Assembly (NCBI RefSeq): GCF_024628725.1
Contig: NZ_CP102409.1
Span: forward strand, 777,001 to 841,000
Direction: 5' to 3'
Length of the DNA stretch: 64,000 nt
From: Ruegeria sp. YS9
Lineage (GTDB): Bacteria; Pseudomonadota; Alphaproteobacteria; Rhodobacterales; Rhodobacteraceae
Shown one piece after another: positions 23,996 through 31,941 of this stretch; positions within the stretch are counted from its first letter, which is position 1, and every line of letters starts with the position of its first letter. A program made the position numbers and the translations under genes. The notes beneath the pieces were generated by a model, which was not told the origin of the DNA, searched no databases, and worked only from the letters and a program-made list of their open reading frames with translations.

Positions 23996-24181
23996 ATGTT
24001 TCGCCTTGCTGCTATGCTGTATTCACTGATTGCAACTGCTCTGTCCGGTTCGGCCGTAATCGCCGTGCTTTCGGCTGGAATGGTGTCCGTCAGCGCAATT
24101 GTGGGCGCTGCGGCCGCGGGGGCCGTAATCGCCGCCCCGGCATCTTGGATGGTGGCCAAGCGGCTGTATCAAGGCGCTTGA
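23996..24181 (+). CDS. Small hydrophobic membrane protein
   Basis: 61 residues forming two hydrophobic segments: LAAMLYSLIATALSGSAVIAVLSAG, then VSAIVGAAAAGAVIAAPASWMVA, with a short basic tail. ATG at 23996 follows AAAAGGAAAG; the open frame extends upstream without a good ribosome site. Short proteins of this type are common in Rhodobacteraceae and are sometimes mislabelled CTP synthetase. The function is unknown. It ends exactly where the convergent hydrolase gene begins. Confidence 0.7.
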   Translation: MFRLAAMLYSLIATALSGSAVIAVLSAGMVSVSAIVGAAAAGAVIAAPASWMVAKRLYQGA

Positions 24182-24940
24182 TCAGGCGTTCAGGAAGGTC
24201 CTGACGGCAGCTTCGAACTCGCGCGGTTTTTCGGCGTGCAGCCAGTGACCGGCACCGGGGATCTTGGCAAATCGCGCGCCGGGGAACAGTGCGCGGATTT
24301 TGGCTCGATGTTCCGGCAAGACATAATCTGACTCGCCCCCTGACAGGAACAGCGCGGGGCCTTGCCACTGGGCGTCCAACTCGGGAAAGCCCATGATATT
24401 TGGCATCTGGTCCGCCAACACGTCCAGGTTCAGCAACCAACGCTTTCCCTTGATGTCCAGCGATTGGGTGAAGAAGCTTTGCAATGCTTTTTCAACGCCT
24501 TGCTCGGCCAATTGCTGCTCGGCATCCGAGCGGCGCGCTATGCGCGAGAAATCCACGGCACGCATGGCCTCGATGAACTGAATTTGGCTGTGCGTGTATT
24601 TCACCGGCGCAATATCTGCGACCACCAGTTTGTTCACCAGCGCGCCGTGTTGCAGCGCAAGTGTCATCGCGGCCTTGCCGCCCATTGAATGCCCAAGTAC
24701 GTCCGCCGTCCCGCCAATCCGTTCGATGACCTCGGCGATATCCTGCGCCAGGTGAGGATAATCATGGCAAGAATCCCACGCACTGTAGGCGTGGTTACGC
24801 ATGTCGACGGCCACAACTTGCCGCTCGTCCGACAACCGTCTGGCAATCACGCCCCAATTTCGGGCCGATCCATACAGGCCGTGGGCAATGACAACGGGCG
24901 GTCGGGCGGTTGGTTCGCCATGTATGATGGTGTTCAGCAT
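24182..24940 (-). CDS. Alpha/beta hydrolase (YbfF-like esterase)
   Basis: 252 residues. HGLYGSARNWGVIAR forms the oxyanion region, LGHSMGGKAAMTLAL carries the nucleophilic Ser (GHSMGG), DYVLPEHRAKI carries the acid, and GAGHWLHAEKP carries the catalytic His. ATG at 24940 starts the core fold; the frame stays open to 25051 but adds an unrelated segment. The best family match is the YbfF-type esterases. The physiological substrate is unknown. Confidence 0.88.
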   Translation of the reverse strand: MLNTIIHGEPTARPPVVIAHGLYGSARNWGVIARRLSDERQVVAVDMRNHAYSAWDSCHDYPHLAQDIAEVIERIGGTADVLGHSMGGKAAMTLALQHGALVNKLVVADIAPVKYTHSQIQFIEAMRAVDFSRIARRSDAEQQLAEQGVEKALQSFFTQSLDIKGKRWLLNLDVLADQMPNIMGFPELDAQWQGPALFLSGGESDYVLPEHRAKIRALFPGARFAKIPGAGHWLHAEKPREFEAAVRTFLNA

Positions 24941-25031
24941 GTACCGCGTGATACAAGTCAATGCCGGAAACGGCCAGCCCCATTGTAGGTCATTGACGCT
25001 GCCGTTAGATTGCCACGGCAGGAGGCCACCA

Positions 25032-25406
25032 ATGTCGCAGGACCCAGACATTCAGACCCGGATCGCCGAAACGGTTGTGTTGCTGCGCGCAAAGCTCGGG
25101 GTGCGCGACAAGACGCTCGAGGCATCGATCCGCAAGGCCAAGCGCCGACTGCCGCGGCGCGTCTACAACCAGGCTTTGATTCTGGCCCGGGCCGAGGCGA
25201 TGGCGTCTCATCCCAAACTGAGGCTGGTTCTGGATAACCCCAGGCTGATCAAGGCGTCTGACGTGGTGCAGGAACATCTGGGGTCCATCAATCTTGCGGA
25301 TCGCAGATGGGGGTGGTTCCTTGGCCTGTTGGGGGGGCTGGCCTTCAACATGCTGGCTCTGACGACACTTTTGCTGGTTTTCCTGTGGTGGCGCGGCTTG
25401 ATCTGA
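25032..25406 (+). CDS. Conserved hypothetical protein with C-terminal membrane anchor
   Basis: 124 residues. A basic helical cytoplasmic part (RIAETVVLLRAKLGVRDKTLEASIRKAKRRLPRR, residues 10-43) is followed by one hydrophobic helix near the C-terminus (FLGLLGGLAFNMLALTTLLLVFLWW). GGAGGCCACC precedes the ATG. It is divergent from the hydrolase gene. I recognise no family. Confidence 0.75.
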   Translation: MSQDPDIQTRIAETVVLLRAKLGVRDKTLEASIRKAKRRLPRRVYNQALILARAEAMASHPKLRLVLDNPRLIKASDVVQEHLGSINLADRRWGWFLGLLGGLAFNMLALTTLLLVFLWWRGLI

Positions 25407-25495
25407 CCATGGATTCTGGACTGCGCACCAAGGTCTGAACATGGTGCAAATCCCTGGGTGCGGTGACATCGAATGCACGGATTCGGTGTGAATAG

Positions 25496-25636
25496 CTGCG
25501 CGAAAGGCTGGTCGAGGCGAAAAAAGCGCGTATTGACCAGAATGGCCCGGGCGGCTTTGGGGGCCGGGACCTTGCCCAAAACACCGGATTTGCGCTGGGC
25601 GAGATCCAGAACGTTTTCAGAGATCTTACGCAATAA
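25496..25636 (+). other. Protein-like open segment without a clear start
   Basis: 47 codons read LRERLVEAKKARIDQNGPGG, then FGGRDLAQNTGFALGEIQNV and a short tail to TAA. A TAG lies immediately upstream and no ATG, GTG or TTG is inside the frame, so it is either a frameshifted remnant, a CTG start, or chance. The stop touches the glyA terminator hairpin. The remaining bases of 25407-25495 show nothing else. Confidence 0.2.
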
Positions 25637-25658
25637 AACGGCGCCTCATGGCGCCGTT
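25633..25658 (-). terminator. glyA intrinsic terminator
   Basis: AACGGCGCC (25637-25645) pairs with GGCGCCGTT (25650-25658) around TCAT. Read on the minus strand, the stem is followed by TTTATTG, giving a short T-rich tail 22 nt after the glyA stop. Confidence 0.8.
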
Positions 25659-25679
25659 CTGTGTTGGAGGGTGGACCAG

Positions 25680-26975
25680 TTACAGGTTCGGATAGATCGG
25701 GAAGCGTGCGCAGAGGTCTGCCACTTCGGCCTTGACCTTGGCTTCGACGGCGCCGTTGCCGTCTTCGCCATTGGCAGCCAGGCCGTCGACCACCTCGATG
25801 ATCCAGTCGGCGATCTGGCGGAATTCGACCTCGCCGAAGCCGCGGGTGGTGCCGGCGGGCGACCCCAGACGGATGCCCGACGTGATGGTCGGCTTTTCGG
25901 GATCAAACGGCACGCCGTTCTTGTTGCAGGTGATATGCGCCCGGCCCAGAGCCTTCTCGGTGGCGTTGCCTTTCACCCCTTTGGGGCGCAGGTCGACCAG
26001 CACCACATGGGTGTCGGTGCCGTGGGTCACCGTGTCCAGACCGCCCTTGATCAGCTGATCCGACAGCGCCTGCGCGTTGGCGATCACCTGCTTGGCATAG
26101 TCCTTGAACTCGGGCCGCAGGGCCTCGCCAAAGGCCACGGCCTTGGCCGCGATCACATGCATCAGCGGGCCGCCCTGAATGCCGGGGAAGATGGCCGAGT
26201 TCACTTTCTTGGCGATATCTTCATCATTGGTCAGGATCATGCCGCCGCGCGGGCCGCGCAGGGTCTTGTGGGTCGTCGTGGTCGCCACATGCGCATGGGG
26301 GAAGGGGCTGGGATGCTCGCCCGCCGCCACCAGACCGGCAAAATGCGCCATGTCCACGTGCAGATAGGCGCCCACCATATCGGCGATCTGACGCATGCGG
26401 GCAAAGTCGATCTGGCGCGGGATCGCCGAGCCACCGGCGATGATCAGCTTGGGCTGGTGTTCCTTCGCCAGCGCCTCGACCTGATCATAGTCCAGCATGT
26501 TGTCCTGCTGGCGCACGCCGTATTGCACCGCGTTGAACCACTTGCCCGACTGGTTGGGCCGCGCACCGTGGGTCAGGTGGCCACCGGCATCCAGGCTCAT
26601 GCCCAGAATGGTGTCGCCGGGCTTGATCAGCGCCTGAAACACGCCCTGATTGGCCTGAGAGCCGGAATTGGGCTGCACATTGGCGAATTCACAGCCGAAC
26701 AGCTGCTTGGCGCGGTCGATGGCCAGGTTTTCGGCAATGTCGACAAACTGGCAACCGCCATAATAGCGGCGACCGGGATAGCCTTCGGCGTATTTGTTGG
26801 TCATCACCGAGCCCTGCGCCTCCATCACGGCGGCAGAGACGATGTTCTCGGACGCGATCAGCTCGATCTCGTCGCGCTGACGACCCAGTTCCGACGTGAT
26901 CGAGCCAAAAAGCTCGGGATCACGATCAGCAAGGGACTGGGTAAAAAATCCGGTGTCACGAAGATTGGCGTTCAT
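25680..26975 (-). CDS. glyA: Serine hydroxymethyltransferase
   Basis: 431 residues, the normal length. Motifs: [35 protein letters not shown], the PLP-Lys region [16 protein letters not shown] (with ATT variants) and a C-terminal [17 protein letters not shown]. It interconverts serine and glycine and feeds one-carbon units to tetrahydrofolate in the cytoplasm. It also makes the glycine used by ALAS. It is monocistronic, with its own terminator and a 168-nt gap to the divergent nadK. Confidence 0.98.
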   Translation of the reverse strand: MNANLRDTGFFTQSLADRDPELFGSITSELGRQRDEIELIASENIVSAAVMEAQGSVMTNKYAEGYPGRRYYGGCQFVDIAENLAIDRAKQLFGCEFANVQPNSGSQANQGVFQALIKPGDTILGMSLDAGGHLTHGARPNQSGKWFNAVQYGVRQQDNMLDYDQVEALAKEHQPKLIIAGGSAIPRQIDFARMRQIADMVGAYLHVDMAHFAGLVAAGEHPSPFPHAHVATTTTHKTLRGPRGGMILTNDEDIAKKVNSAIFPGIQGGPLMHVIAAKAVAFGEALRPEFKDYAKQVIANAQALSDQLIKGGLDTVTHGTDTHVVLVDLRPKGVKGNATEKALGRAHITCNKNGVPFDPEKPTITSGIRLGSPAGTTRGFGEVEFRQIADWIIEVVDGLAANGEDGNGAVEAKVKAEVADLCARFPIYPNL

Positions 26976-27143
26976 GGGCGCTCCACATGGCTGGGTAAAA
27001 ATCTTGCGGATTTCCTATCGGAAACGCCACATTTGCAAAAGGCTTAAAGCGACGATTTGGCCCGCTGCGGCGTCAAGACTGGCCTATCGGGGAAAGGTAT
27101 GTTTGTTTCGGAACCAAATGTGCAGCACCGGAAACCGGAAAAC

Positions 27144-27905
27144 ATGAAAAAAAGAATCGCCTTTCTTGCCAGTGAGGTCAAAGTGGCGCAAACGGCCCGG
27201 GATATTCTGGTGTCCAAACACGGTAATGCGGCGCCCCGCGACGCAGATGTTGTGGTTGCTCTTGGGGGGGATGGCTTCATGTTGCATACCCTGCACAACA
27301 TGCAGCACCTTGATACACCGGTATACGGGATGAACCGTGGCACGATCGGGTTCCTGATGAACGAGTATCACGAAGACGACCTGATGGCCCGCCTGGAAGA
27401 TGCCGAGGAAGAGGTCATCAATCCGCTGGCGATGCGGGCGATGGATCAGTCCGGAAAGCTGCACGAGGCGCTGGCGATCAACGAAGTATCGCTGTTGCGC
27501 GCTGGGCCACAGGCGGCTCGTTTGAAGATCAGTGTTGATGGCCGCGAGCGCATGGATGAACTTGTCTGCGATGGAGCGCTACTGTCCACTGCGGCGGGGT
27601 CGACGGCGTATAATTACTCGGCACACGGGCCTATTCTGCCGATTGGCTCGGACGTTCTCGCGTTGACCCCGATCGCCGCATTCCGCCCCCGCCGATGGCG
27701 TGGTGCATTGCTGCCGAAAATCGCGAAGGTGCGGTTCGATGTGCTGGATGCGGACAAGCGACCCGTTATCGTTGCCGCTGATTCCGTAGCTTTCCCAGAC
27801 ATTGACTGGGTCGAGATCCGATCCGATCCCACGATCTCACACCGCATTCTTTTTGACCCCGGGCACGGTTTGGAAGAACGACTGATTTCCGAACAATTCA
27901 CATAA
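27144..27905 (+). CDS. nadK: NAD kinase
   Basis: 253 residues. The catalytic GGDG motif occurs in VVALGGDGFMLHTLH, NRGTIGFLMNEY follows, the NE/D region reads AINEVSLLRAG, and the substrate-binding TAAGSTAYNYSAHGPILP is intact. It phosphorylates NAD to NADP in the cytoplasm. ATG at 27144 begins the core fold; an open extension to a TTG at 27057 is ignored. The protein is slightly shorter than many NadK proteins but matches alphaproteobacterial versions. No operon partner is visible. Confidence 0.95.
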   Translation: MKKRIAFLASEVKVAQTARDILVSKHGNAAPRDADVVVALGGDGFMLHTLHNMQHLDTPVYGMNRGTIGFLMNEYHEDDLMARLEDAEEEVINPLAMRAMDQSGKLHEALAINEVSLLRAGPQAARLKISVDGRERMDELVCDGALLSTAAGSTAYNYSAHGPILPIGSDVLALTPIAAFRPRRWRGALLPKIAKVRFDVLDADKRPVIVAADSVAFPDIDWVEIRSDPTISHRILFDPGHGLEERLISEQFT

Positions 27906-28144
27906 ATTTTCGTTTCTGCGAGCTTTTTTGAGCCTGTGTGAAGCAGTTCACAGGGGATTTGCTCACAATTGGATAGTGTGGACTTGCCCGGAGAACACGC
28001 CAAGGTGGGAGTGAGTGGCCACCTGAACGGCGTATTCGAATGATTGCGCAGATTTTGCGCTGGCGAGGGTGGGTGGTGCTACGCTCGTCATCAGAAATCC
28101 GGGCTTATTTTAGCAGTCGGGCCCCGGGTACAATGTCCCGGGGT
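27906..28144. other. Gene-free interval with a paired-stem element
   Basis: No coding potential was seen. CGCC-AA-AGGTGG (27998-28008) pairs with CCACCT-GAA-CGGCG (28019-28032) as a two-part stem, and CCTGTG/CACAGG pairs at 27933-27954. The interval could hold a small RNA ending at the hairpin at 28121, but this is speculative. Confidence 0.25.
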
Positions 28145-28152
28145 CTATTTTT
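28121..28152 (+). terminator. Plus-strand intrinsic terminator at the amidase 3' end
   Basis: CCCCGGG (28122-28128) pairs with CCCGGGG (28137-28143), then TCTATTTTTT follows on the plus strand. The T-run overlaps the amidase stop (minus strand). The distance from the nadK stop is about 215 nt, so it would end nadK read-through or a small transcript. Confidence 0.6.
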
Positions 28153-29596
28153 TGCAGCCACCCTGCAACTCTGTCTTTTCCCAAAGCGGCAGGCACATTT
28201 GCCCCACGCGTGCCTCGATTGCCGCGGCCGCATCCACCGCCAGATCTTCGCGCCAGCGCTGCGCGGCAATCTGAACACTGATCGGCTGAGGACCCTTCGG
28301 CAATTCAGCCAGCCGGGCCGGGACACATGCCGCAGGCAGGCCCAGAAAGTTCATCGCATAAGAATATACGGCGCACCCCAAAACCTCGTGCACACCCTCA
28401 GCGCCTTCGGTGTCTCTGTCGGGTTTGAAGAACGGTTGTGGCAGGAAAGGCGACAGCACCAAAGGGTAATCCTGCAAAAACCGGGACCATTCGCGCGCAT
28501 AGTGGCTTCGTTTGGCCAGCATCCGAACCATCTCGGTTTCGACAATTGGCGGGAATTCCTGAAAATACACCGCAAAGATATTCTGAATCGTTTTCGAACC
28601 AGCGGCTTCGATATCTGATTTCATAAGCGTCAGCACTTCGCCCATCAGCGTACGATAACCGATTCGACCGCATTCAAAAACGTCAGGCGGGTCAATCTCT
28701 TGCACCACATATCCCGCATCAACCAGCGCCTCTCGTGCCGTGTCGAGTGCTTTCTCGACCTCGGGGTGCAAGGCATAGCCGAATGTGTTTTTCGTAAAGG
28801 CCACCTTGACGGGCGCGTCGGGGGCAGGGCCACGCCAGGGCATCGGCACGTGAAACGGATCACGCGCGTCGGCGGCGATCAGGCTGGGCATGGACAGATG
28901 CAGGTCAGCGGCCGACCGGGTTATCAGGCCCTGAACAGACATCGACTGCGCCAGCAAACCGCGTTCGGCTTTCTGGCTTGGGTTCCATGCCGGGACGCGC
29001 CCCAGCCCGGGCTTCACCGTCACGGCTCCGTTGGCCGCCGCGGGAAAGCGCAGGCTGCCGCCGATATCGTTGCCGTGGGCCAGCGCGCCGATTCCGGCCA
29101 TGACCGCAGCGCCAGCCCCGCCGGAAGAGCCGCCGGGTGAGATATGCCGCCCCCAGGGGTTGTGCGTACGGCCATACAGCGGATTGTCCGTGTCGGCGCG
29201 GAAAGAGAACTCGGGCGTGTTGGTCCGCCCGACAACAACAGCCCCGGCCTTTAGCATATTGCTCACAACCGGGGCGTCATCCGGTGCAATTACATCTTTC
29301 AGTGCGACGACACCGTTGGTTGTGGCATGGCCTTTTTGGTCAACATTCACCTTGATCGTGACCGGCACGCCATGCAGCGGACCCGTGGGTTTGCCGCCAG
29401 CCCACGCATTGTCCAGCGCTCTGGCGCGTTCCAACGCCTGCTCGCGCAGGTCTTCCACCACTGCATTCAAATCCGGGTTGACCTCATCCATTCTCTCGAT
29501 CGAGGCCTGAACCGCCTCGGTCGCACTCAGGTCGCCGCGTCTTGTCAGGGTGGTCAGGTCTGTGGCGCTGAGACGCCAGATATCGGTTTGTGTCAT
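28145..29596 (-). CDS. Amidase (amidase-signature family)
   Basis: 483 residues. The Ser-cisSer-Lys triad is visible: Lys in PLHGVPVTIKVNVDQ, cis-Ser in HISPGGSSGGAGAAVMAG and the nucleophilic Ser in HGNDIGGSLRFPAA. The domain is full length, ending near WEKTELQGG. It hydrolyses a C-N amide bond; the family ranges from GatA to broad amidases. It is not GatA, since no gatC or gatB is adjacent. The substrate is unknown. Confidence 0.9.
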   Translation of the reverse strand: MTQTDIWRLSATDLTTLTRRGDLSATEAVQASIERMDEVNPDLNAVVEDLREQALERARALDNAWAGGKPTGPLHGVPVTIKVNVDQKGHATTNGVVALKDVIAPDDAPVVSNMLKAGAVVVGRTNTPEFSFRADTDNPLYGRTHNPWGRHISPGGSSGGAGAAVMAGIGALAHGNDIGGSLRFPAAANGAVTVKPGLGRVPAWNPSQKAERGLLAQSMSVQGLITRSAADLHLSMPSLIAADARDPFHVPMPWRGPAPDAPVKVAFTKNTFGYALHPEVEKALDTAREALVDAGYVVQEIDPPDVFECGRIGYRTLMGEVLTLMKSDIEAAGSKTIQNIFAVYFQEFPPIVETEMVRMLAKRSHYAREWSRFLQDYPLVLSPFLPQPFFKPDRDTEGAEGVHEVLGCAVYSYAMNFLGLPAACVPARLAELPKGPQPISVQIAAQRWREDLAVDAAAAIEARVGQMCLPLWEKTELQGGCKK

Positions 29597-29662
29597 GGGT
29601 CCTCACTGTCTTAACGTGACAGTAGGGAGGCTGCTTCCGGTTGCAAGAGAAGACACGATAAA

Positions 29663-29680
29663 GGGCGGCTTGCGCCGCCC
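29663..29680 (-). terminator. prpE intrinsic terminator
   Basis: GGGCGGC (29663-29669) pairs with GCCGCCC (29674-29680) around TTGC. On the minus strand it is followed by TTTATCG. It lies 5 nt beyond the prpE stop. Confidence 0.75.
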
Positions 29681-29685
29681 TCGGG

Positions 29686-31575
29686 TTACTTGGCGTAACC
29701 GATTGTCTGCAAGGCCTCTCTGATCTCGTCAAGAATGGCTGGATCATCGATCGTTGCAGGCATTTTATAGTCCTGACCGTCTGCAATCGACACCATCGTA
29801 CCCCGCAGGATTTTACCCGAACGTGTCTTGGGCAACCTGTCGACGACGACGGCCAGTTTGAAGGCCGCCACCGGGCCGATCTTTTCCCGAACCATCTTGA
29901 CGACTTCCTGAACCACGTCGCCATGATCCCGATCAGCGCCGGCATTCAGGCACAGGAACCCAACGGGCATCTGACCCTTTAGCTGATCCGATACACCGAT
30001 CACCGCGCATTCGGCTACGTCCGGGTGAGCGGCAAGCACTTCTTCCATCGCCCCGGTCGACAGGCGGTGGCCCGCGACGTTGATGACATCATCGGTGCGC
30101 GCCATGATGTAAAGATATCCGTCCTCGTCGATCATTCCGGCGTCGCCGGTTTCATAGTACCCGGGGAAGTGCTCCAGGTAGGATTTCCTGAACCGCTCCT
30201 CGGCGTTCCAAAGGGTCGGCAGGGTGCCCGGAGGCAGCGGCAGCTTGACCGCGATGGCCCCCAGTTCGCCGGCTTTCATCGGGTGGCCACCTTCGTCGAG
30301 AATTTGCACGTCATAGCCGGGCATCGGTTTCGCGGGCGAACCCAGCTTGATCGGAAGCTCTTCGATGCCCAGCGGGTTTCCAGCAATGGCCCAACCGGTT
30401 TCGGTCTGCCACCAATGGTCGATCACCGGAACCTTCAGCGCATCCTGTGCCCAGATGATAGTGTCGGGGTCAGCGCGTTCGCCCGCCAGATACAGCGCCC
30501 GCAGATGAGACAGATCGTATTTGGCGATCAATTCGCCCTTTGGATCTTCACGTTTGACGGCACGGATCGCCGTAGGGGCGGTGAAGAAGCTTTTCACCTT
30601 ATGTTCAGAGATCACGCGCCAGAAGGTTCCCGCATCAGGGGTGCCGACCGGTTTGCCTTCGAACACGATCGTCGTGTTCCCGTGGATCAGGGGTGCGTAG
30701 CAGATGTAGGAATGTCCAACGACCCAACCCACATCGGATGCCGCCCAGAATACATCACCCGGATCGACGTTATAGATGTTCTTCATGGTCCAGTTCAGCG
30801 CCACCAGATGCCCGGCAGTGGGGCGCACGACGCCCTTGGGTGCCCCTGTGGTGCCCGAAGTGTACAGGATGTACGCCGGATCGTCTCCGTCGACGGGAAC
30901 ACATTCCGCCGGTTCAACACCGTACTGGAACCCGTGCCAGTTGTAGTCACGCCCTTCGATCAGCTGAGCAACTTCTTGTTCGCGCTGAAAGATGACGCAG
31001 AAATCCGGCTTGTGCTCGGCAAGTTCGATGGCGCCGTCCAGAAGCGGCTTGTAGTGCACGACCCGGCCAGGTTCCATACCGCAGGACGCCGCAATGACGG
31101 CTTTGGGTTTGGCGTCGTCGATACGGACCGCCAGTTCATTGCTGGCAAATCCGCCGAACACTACGGAATGGACAGCGCCCAGACGTGCGCAGGCCAGCAT
31201 CGCCTCAAGCGCCTCGGGGATCATCGGCATGTAGATGATGACGCGATCACCTTTCTCGATGCCTTTCGCCCGCAGCGCGCCGGCAAGATTGGCCACGCGG
31301 TTGCGCAGCTCGACATATGAAATCTCGCGCTTGGTATGGGTGATCGGGCTGTCATAGATGATGGCGGTTTGTTCGCCGCGCCCGTTTTCCACGTGGCGGT
31401 CCACGGCGTTCCAGCAGGTATTGACCCGTGCGTCGCTGAACCATTCGTACAAGGGCGCGTTGTCGTCGAACAGAGCTTTGCTGGGTTCTTTAACCCAATC
31501 GATCCCCTTGGCTGCGTCCATCCAGAACGCCTCGGGGTCTTTCTTCCAACTGTCATAAACGTCCTGATACGCCAT
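29686..31575 (-). CDS. prpE: Propionate-CoA ligase (propionyl-CoA synthetase)
   Basis: 629 residues of the acyl-CoA synthetase (AMP-forming) family. The AMP-binding motif YILYTSGTTGAPKGVVR, DVGWVVGHSYICYAPLIHG, the PrpE-like FEGKPVGTPDAGTFWRVI and the C-terminal catalytic Lys in PKTRSGKILRGTM are present. The PrpE-like motif separates it from Acs. It activates propionate to propionyl-CoA for the methylmalonyl-CoA route. GAGGACGAG precedes the ATG. Clustered TTTGCAAA boxes upstream support control by an ScfR/PccR-type short-chain acyl-CoA regulator. Confidence 0.92.
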   Translation of the reverse strand: MAYQDVYDSWKKDPEAFWMDAAKGIDWVKEPSKALFDDNAPLYEWFSDARVNTCWNAVDRHVENGRGEQTAIIYDSPITHTKREISYVELRNRVANLAGALRAKGIEKGDRVIIYMPMIPEALEAMLACARLGAVHSVVFGGFASNELAVRIDDAKPKAVIAASCGMEPGRVVHYKPLLDGAIELAEHKPDFCVIFQREQEVAQLIEGRDYNWHGFQYGVEPAECVPVDGDDPAYILYTSGTTGAPKGVVRPTAGHLVALNWTMKNIYNVDPGDVFWAASDVGWVVGHSYICYAPLIHGNTTIVFEGKPVGTPDAGTFWRVISEHKVKSFFTAPTAIRAVKREDPKGELIAKYDLSHLRALYLAGERADPDTIIWAQDALKVPVIDHWWQTETGWAIAGNPLGIEELPIKLGSPAKPMPGYDVQILDEGGHPMKAGELGAIAVKLPLPPGTLPTLWNAEERFRKSYLEHFPGYYETGDAGMIDEDGYLYIMARTDDVINVAGHRLSTGAMEEVLAAHPDVAECAVIGVSDQLKGQMPVGFLCLNAGADRDHGDVVQEVVKMVREKIGPVAAFKLAVVVDRLPKTRSGKILRGTMVSIADGQDYKMPATIDDPAILDEIREALQTIGYAK

Positions 31576-31663
31576 CTCGTCCTCCTCACAACGACTTGGT
31601 CTTTGTGTTAGGACCCAGAAAACTATCGGGCAAGCGCGTCAAATGACGACGCGTCAGTTTATC

Positions 31664-31783
31664 GCAAAATATTTGCAGTAATTCGCGCAAAGGCTTGCAA
31701 ATTTTTGCAAACTTCTTTCTCGCCATTGGATTTTCTGCGCCGAAGAGGCCATTTTGCAAACTTGCAAACTCGACCGTGCAAAA
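31664..31783. promoter_or_regulatory. Cluster of TTTGCAAA boxes upstream of prpE
   Basis: Related octamers lie at 31694-31701 (cTTGCAAA), 31704-31711 (TTTGCAAA), 31753-31760 (TTTGCAAA), 31761-31768 (cTTGCAAA) and 31776-31783 (gTGCAAAA), and a GCAAA-ATA-TTTGC palindrome lies at 31664-31676. From memory, RamB and PccR (ScfR family) recognise TTTGCAAA repeats; PccR controls propionyl-CoA assimilation in Rhodobacter. The sites are 90-210 nt upstream of prpE and after the end of maeB. Confidence 0.65.
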
Positions 31784-31941
31784 GATCACGTCCGAGGCGA
31801 GTCGGCACAATGCCAATTCGCCATTCTTCCGCGTGCCCCAGGGTTCCCACGGAGATGCCACGACATATAGCCGTCAAAGTGTGAGAATTGTGTTAACCGC
31901 ACCCCCGCGGGGGATGCGGTTCAGGGTGTCGGGCGGCCGGT

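Noticed and set aside
25473..27047. 524-codon plus-strand open frame over glyA
   Set aside because: It is the antisense of glyA; the minus-strand product has all SHMT motifs while this frame has none.
30025..31320. 431-codon plus-strand open frame over prpE
   Set aside because: Antisense to an intact acyl-CoA synthetase with conserved motifs; typical of GC-rich codon bias.
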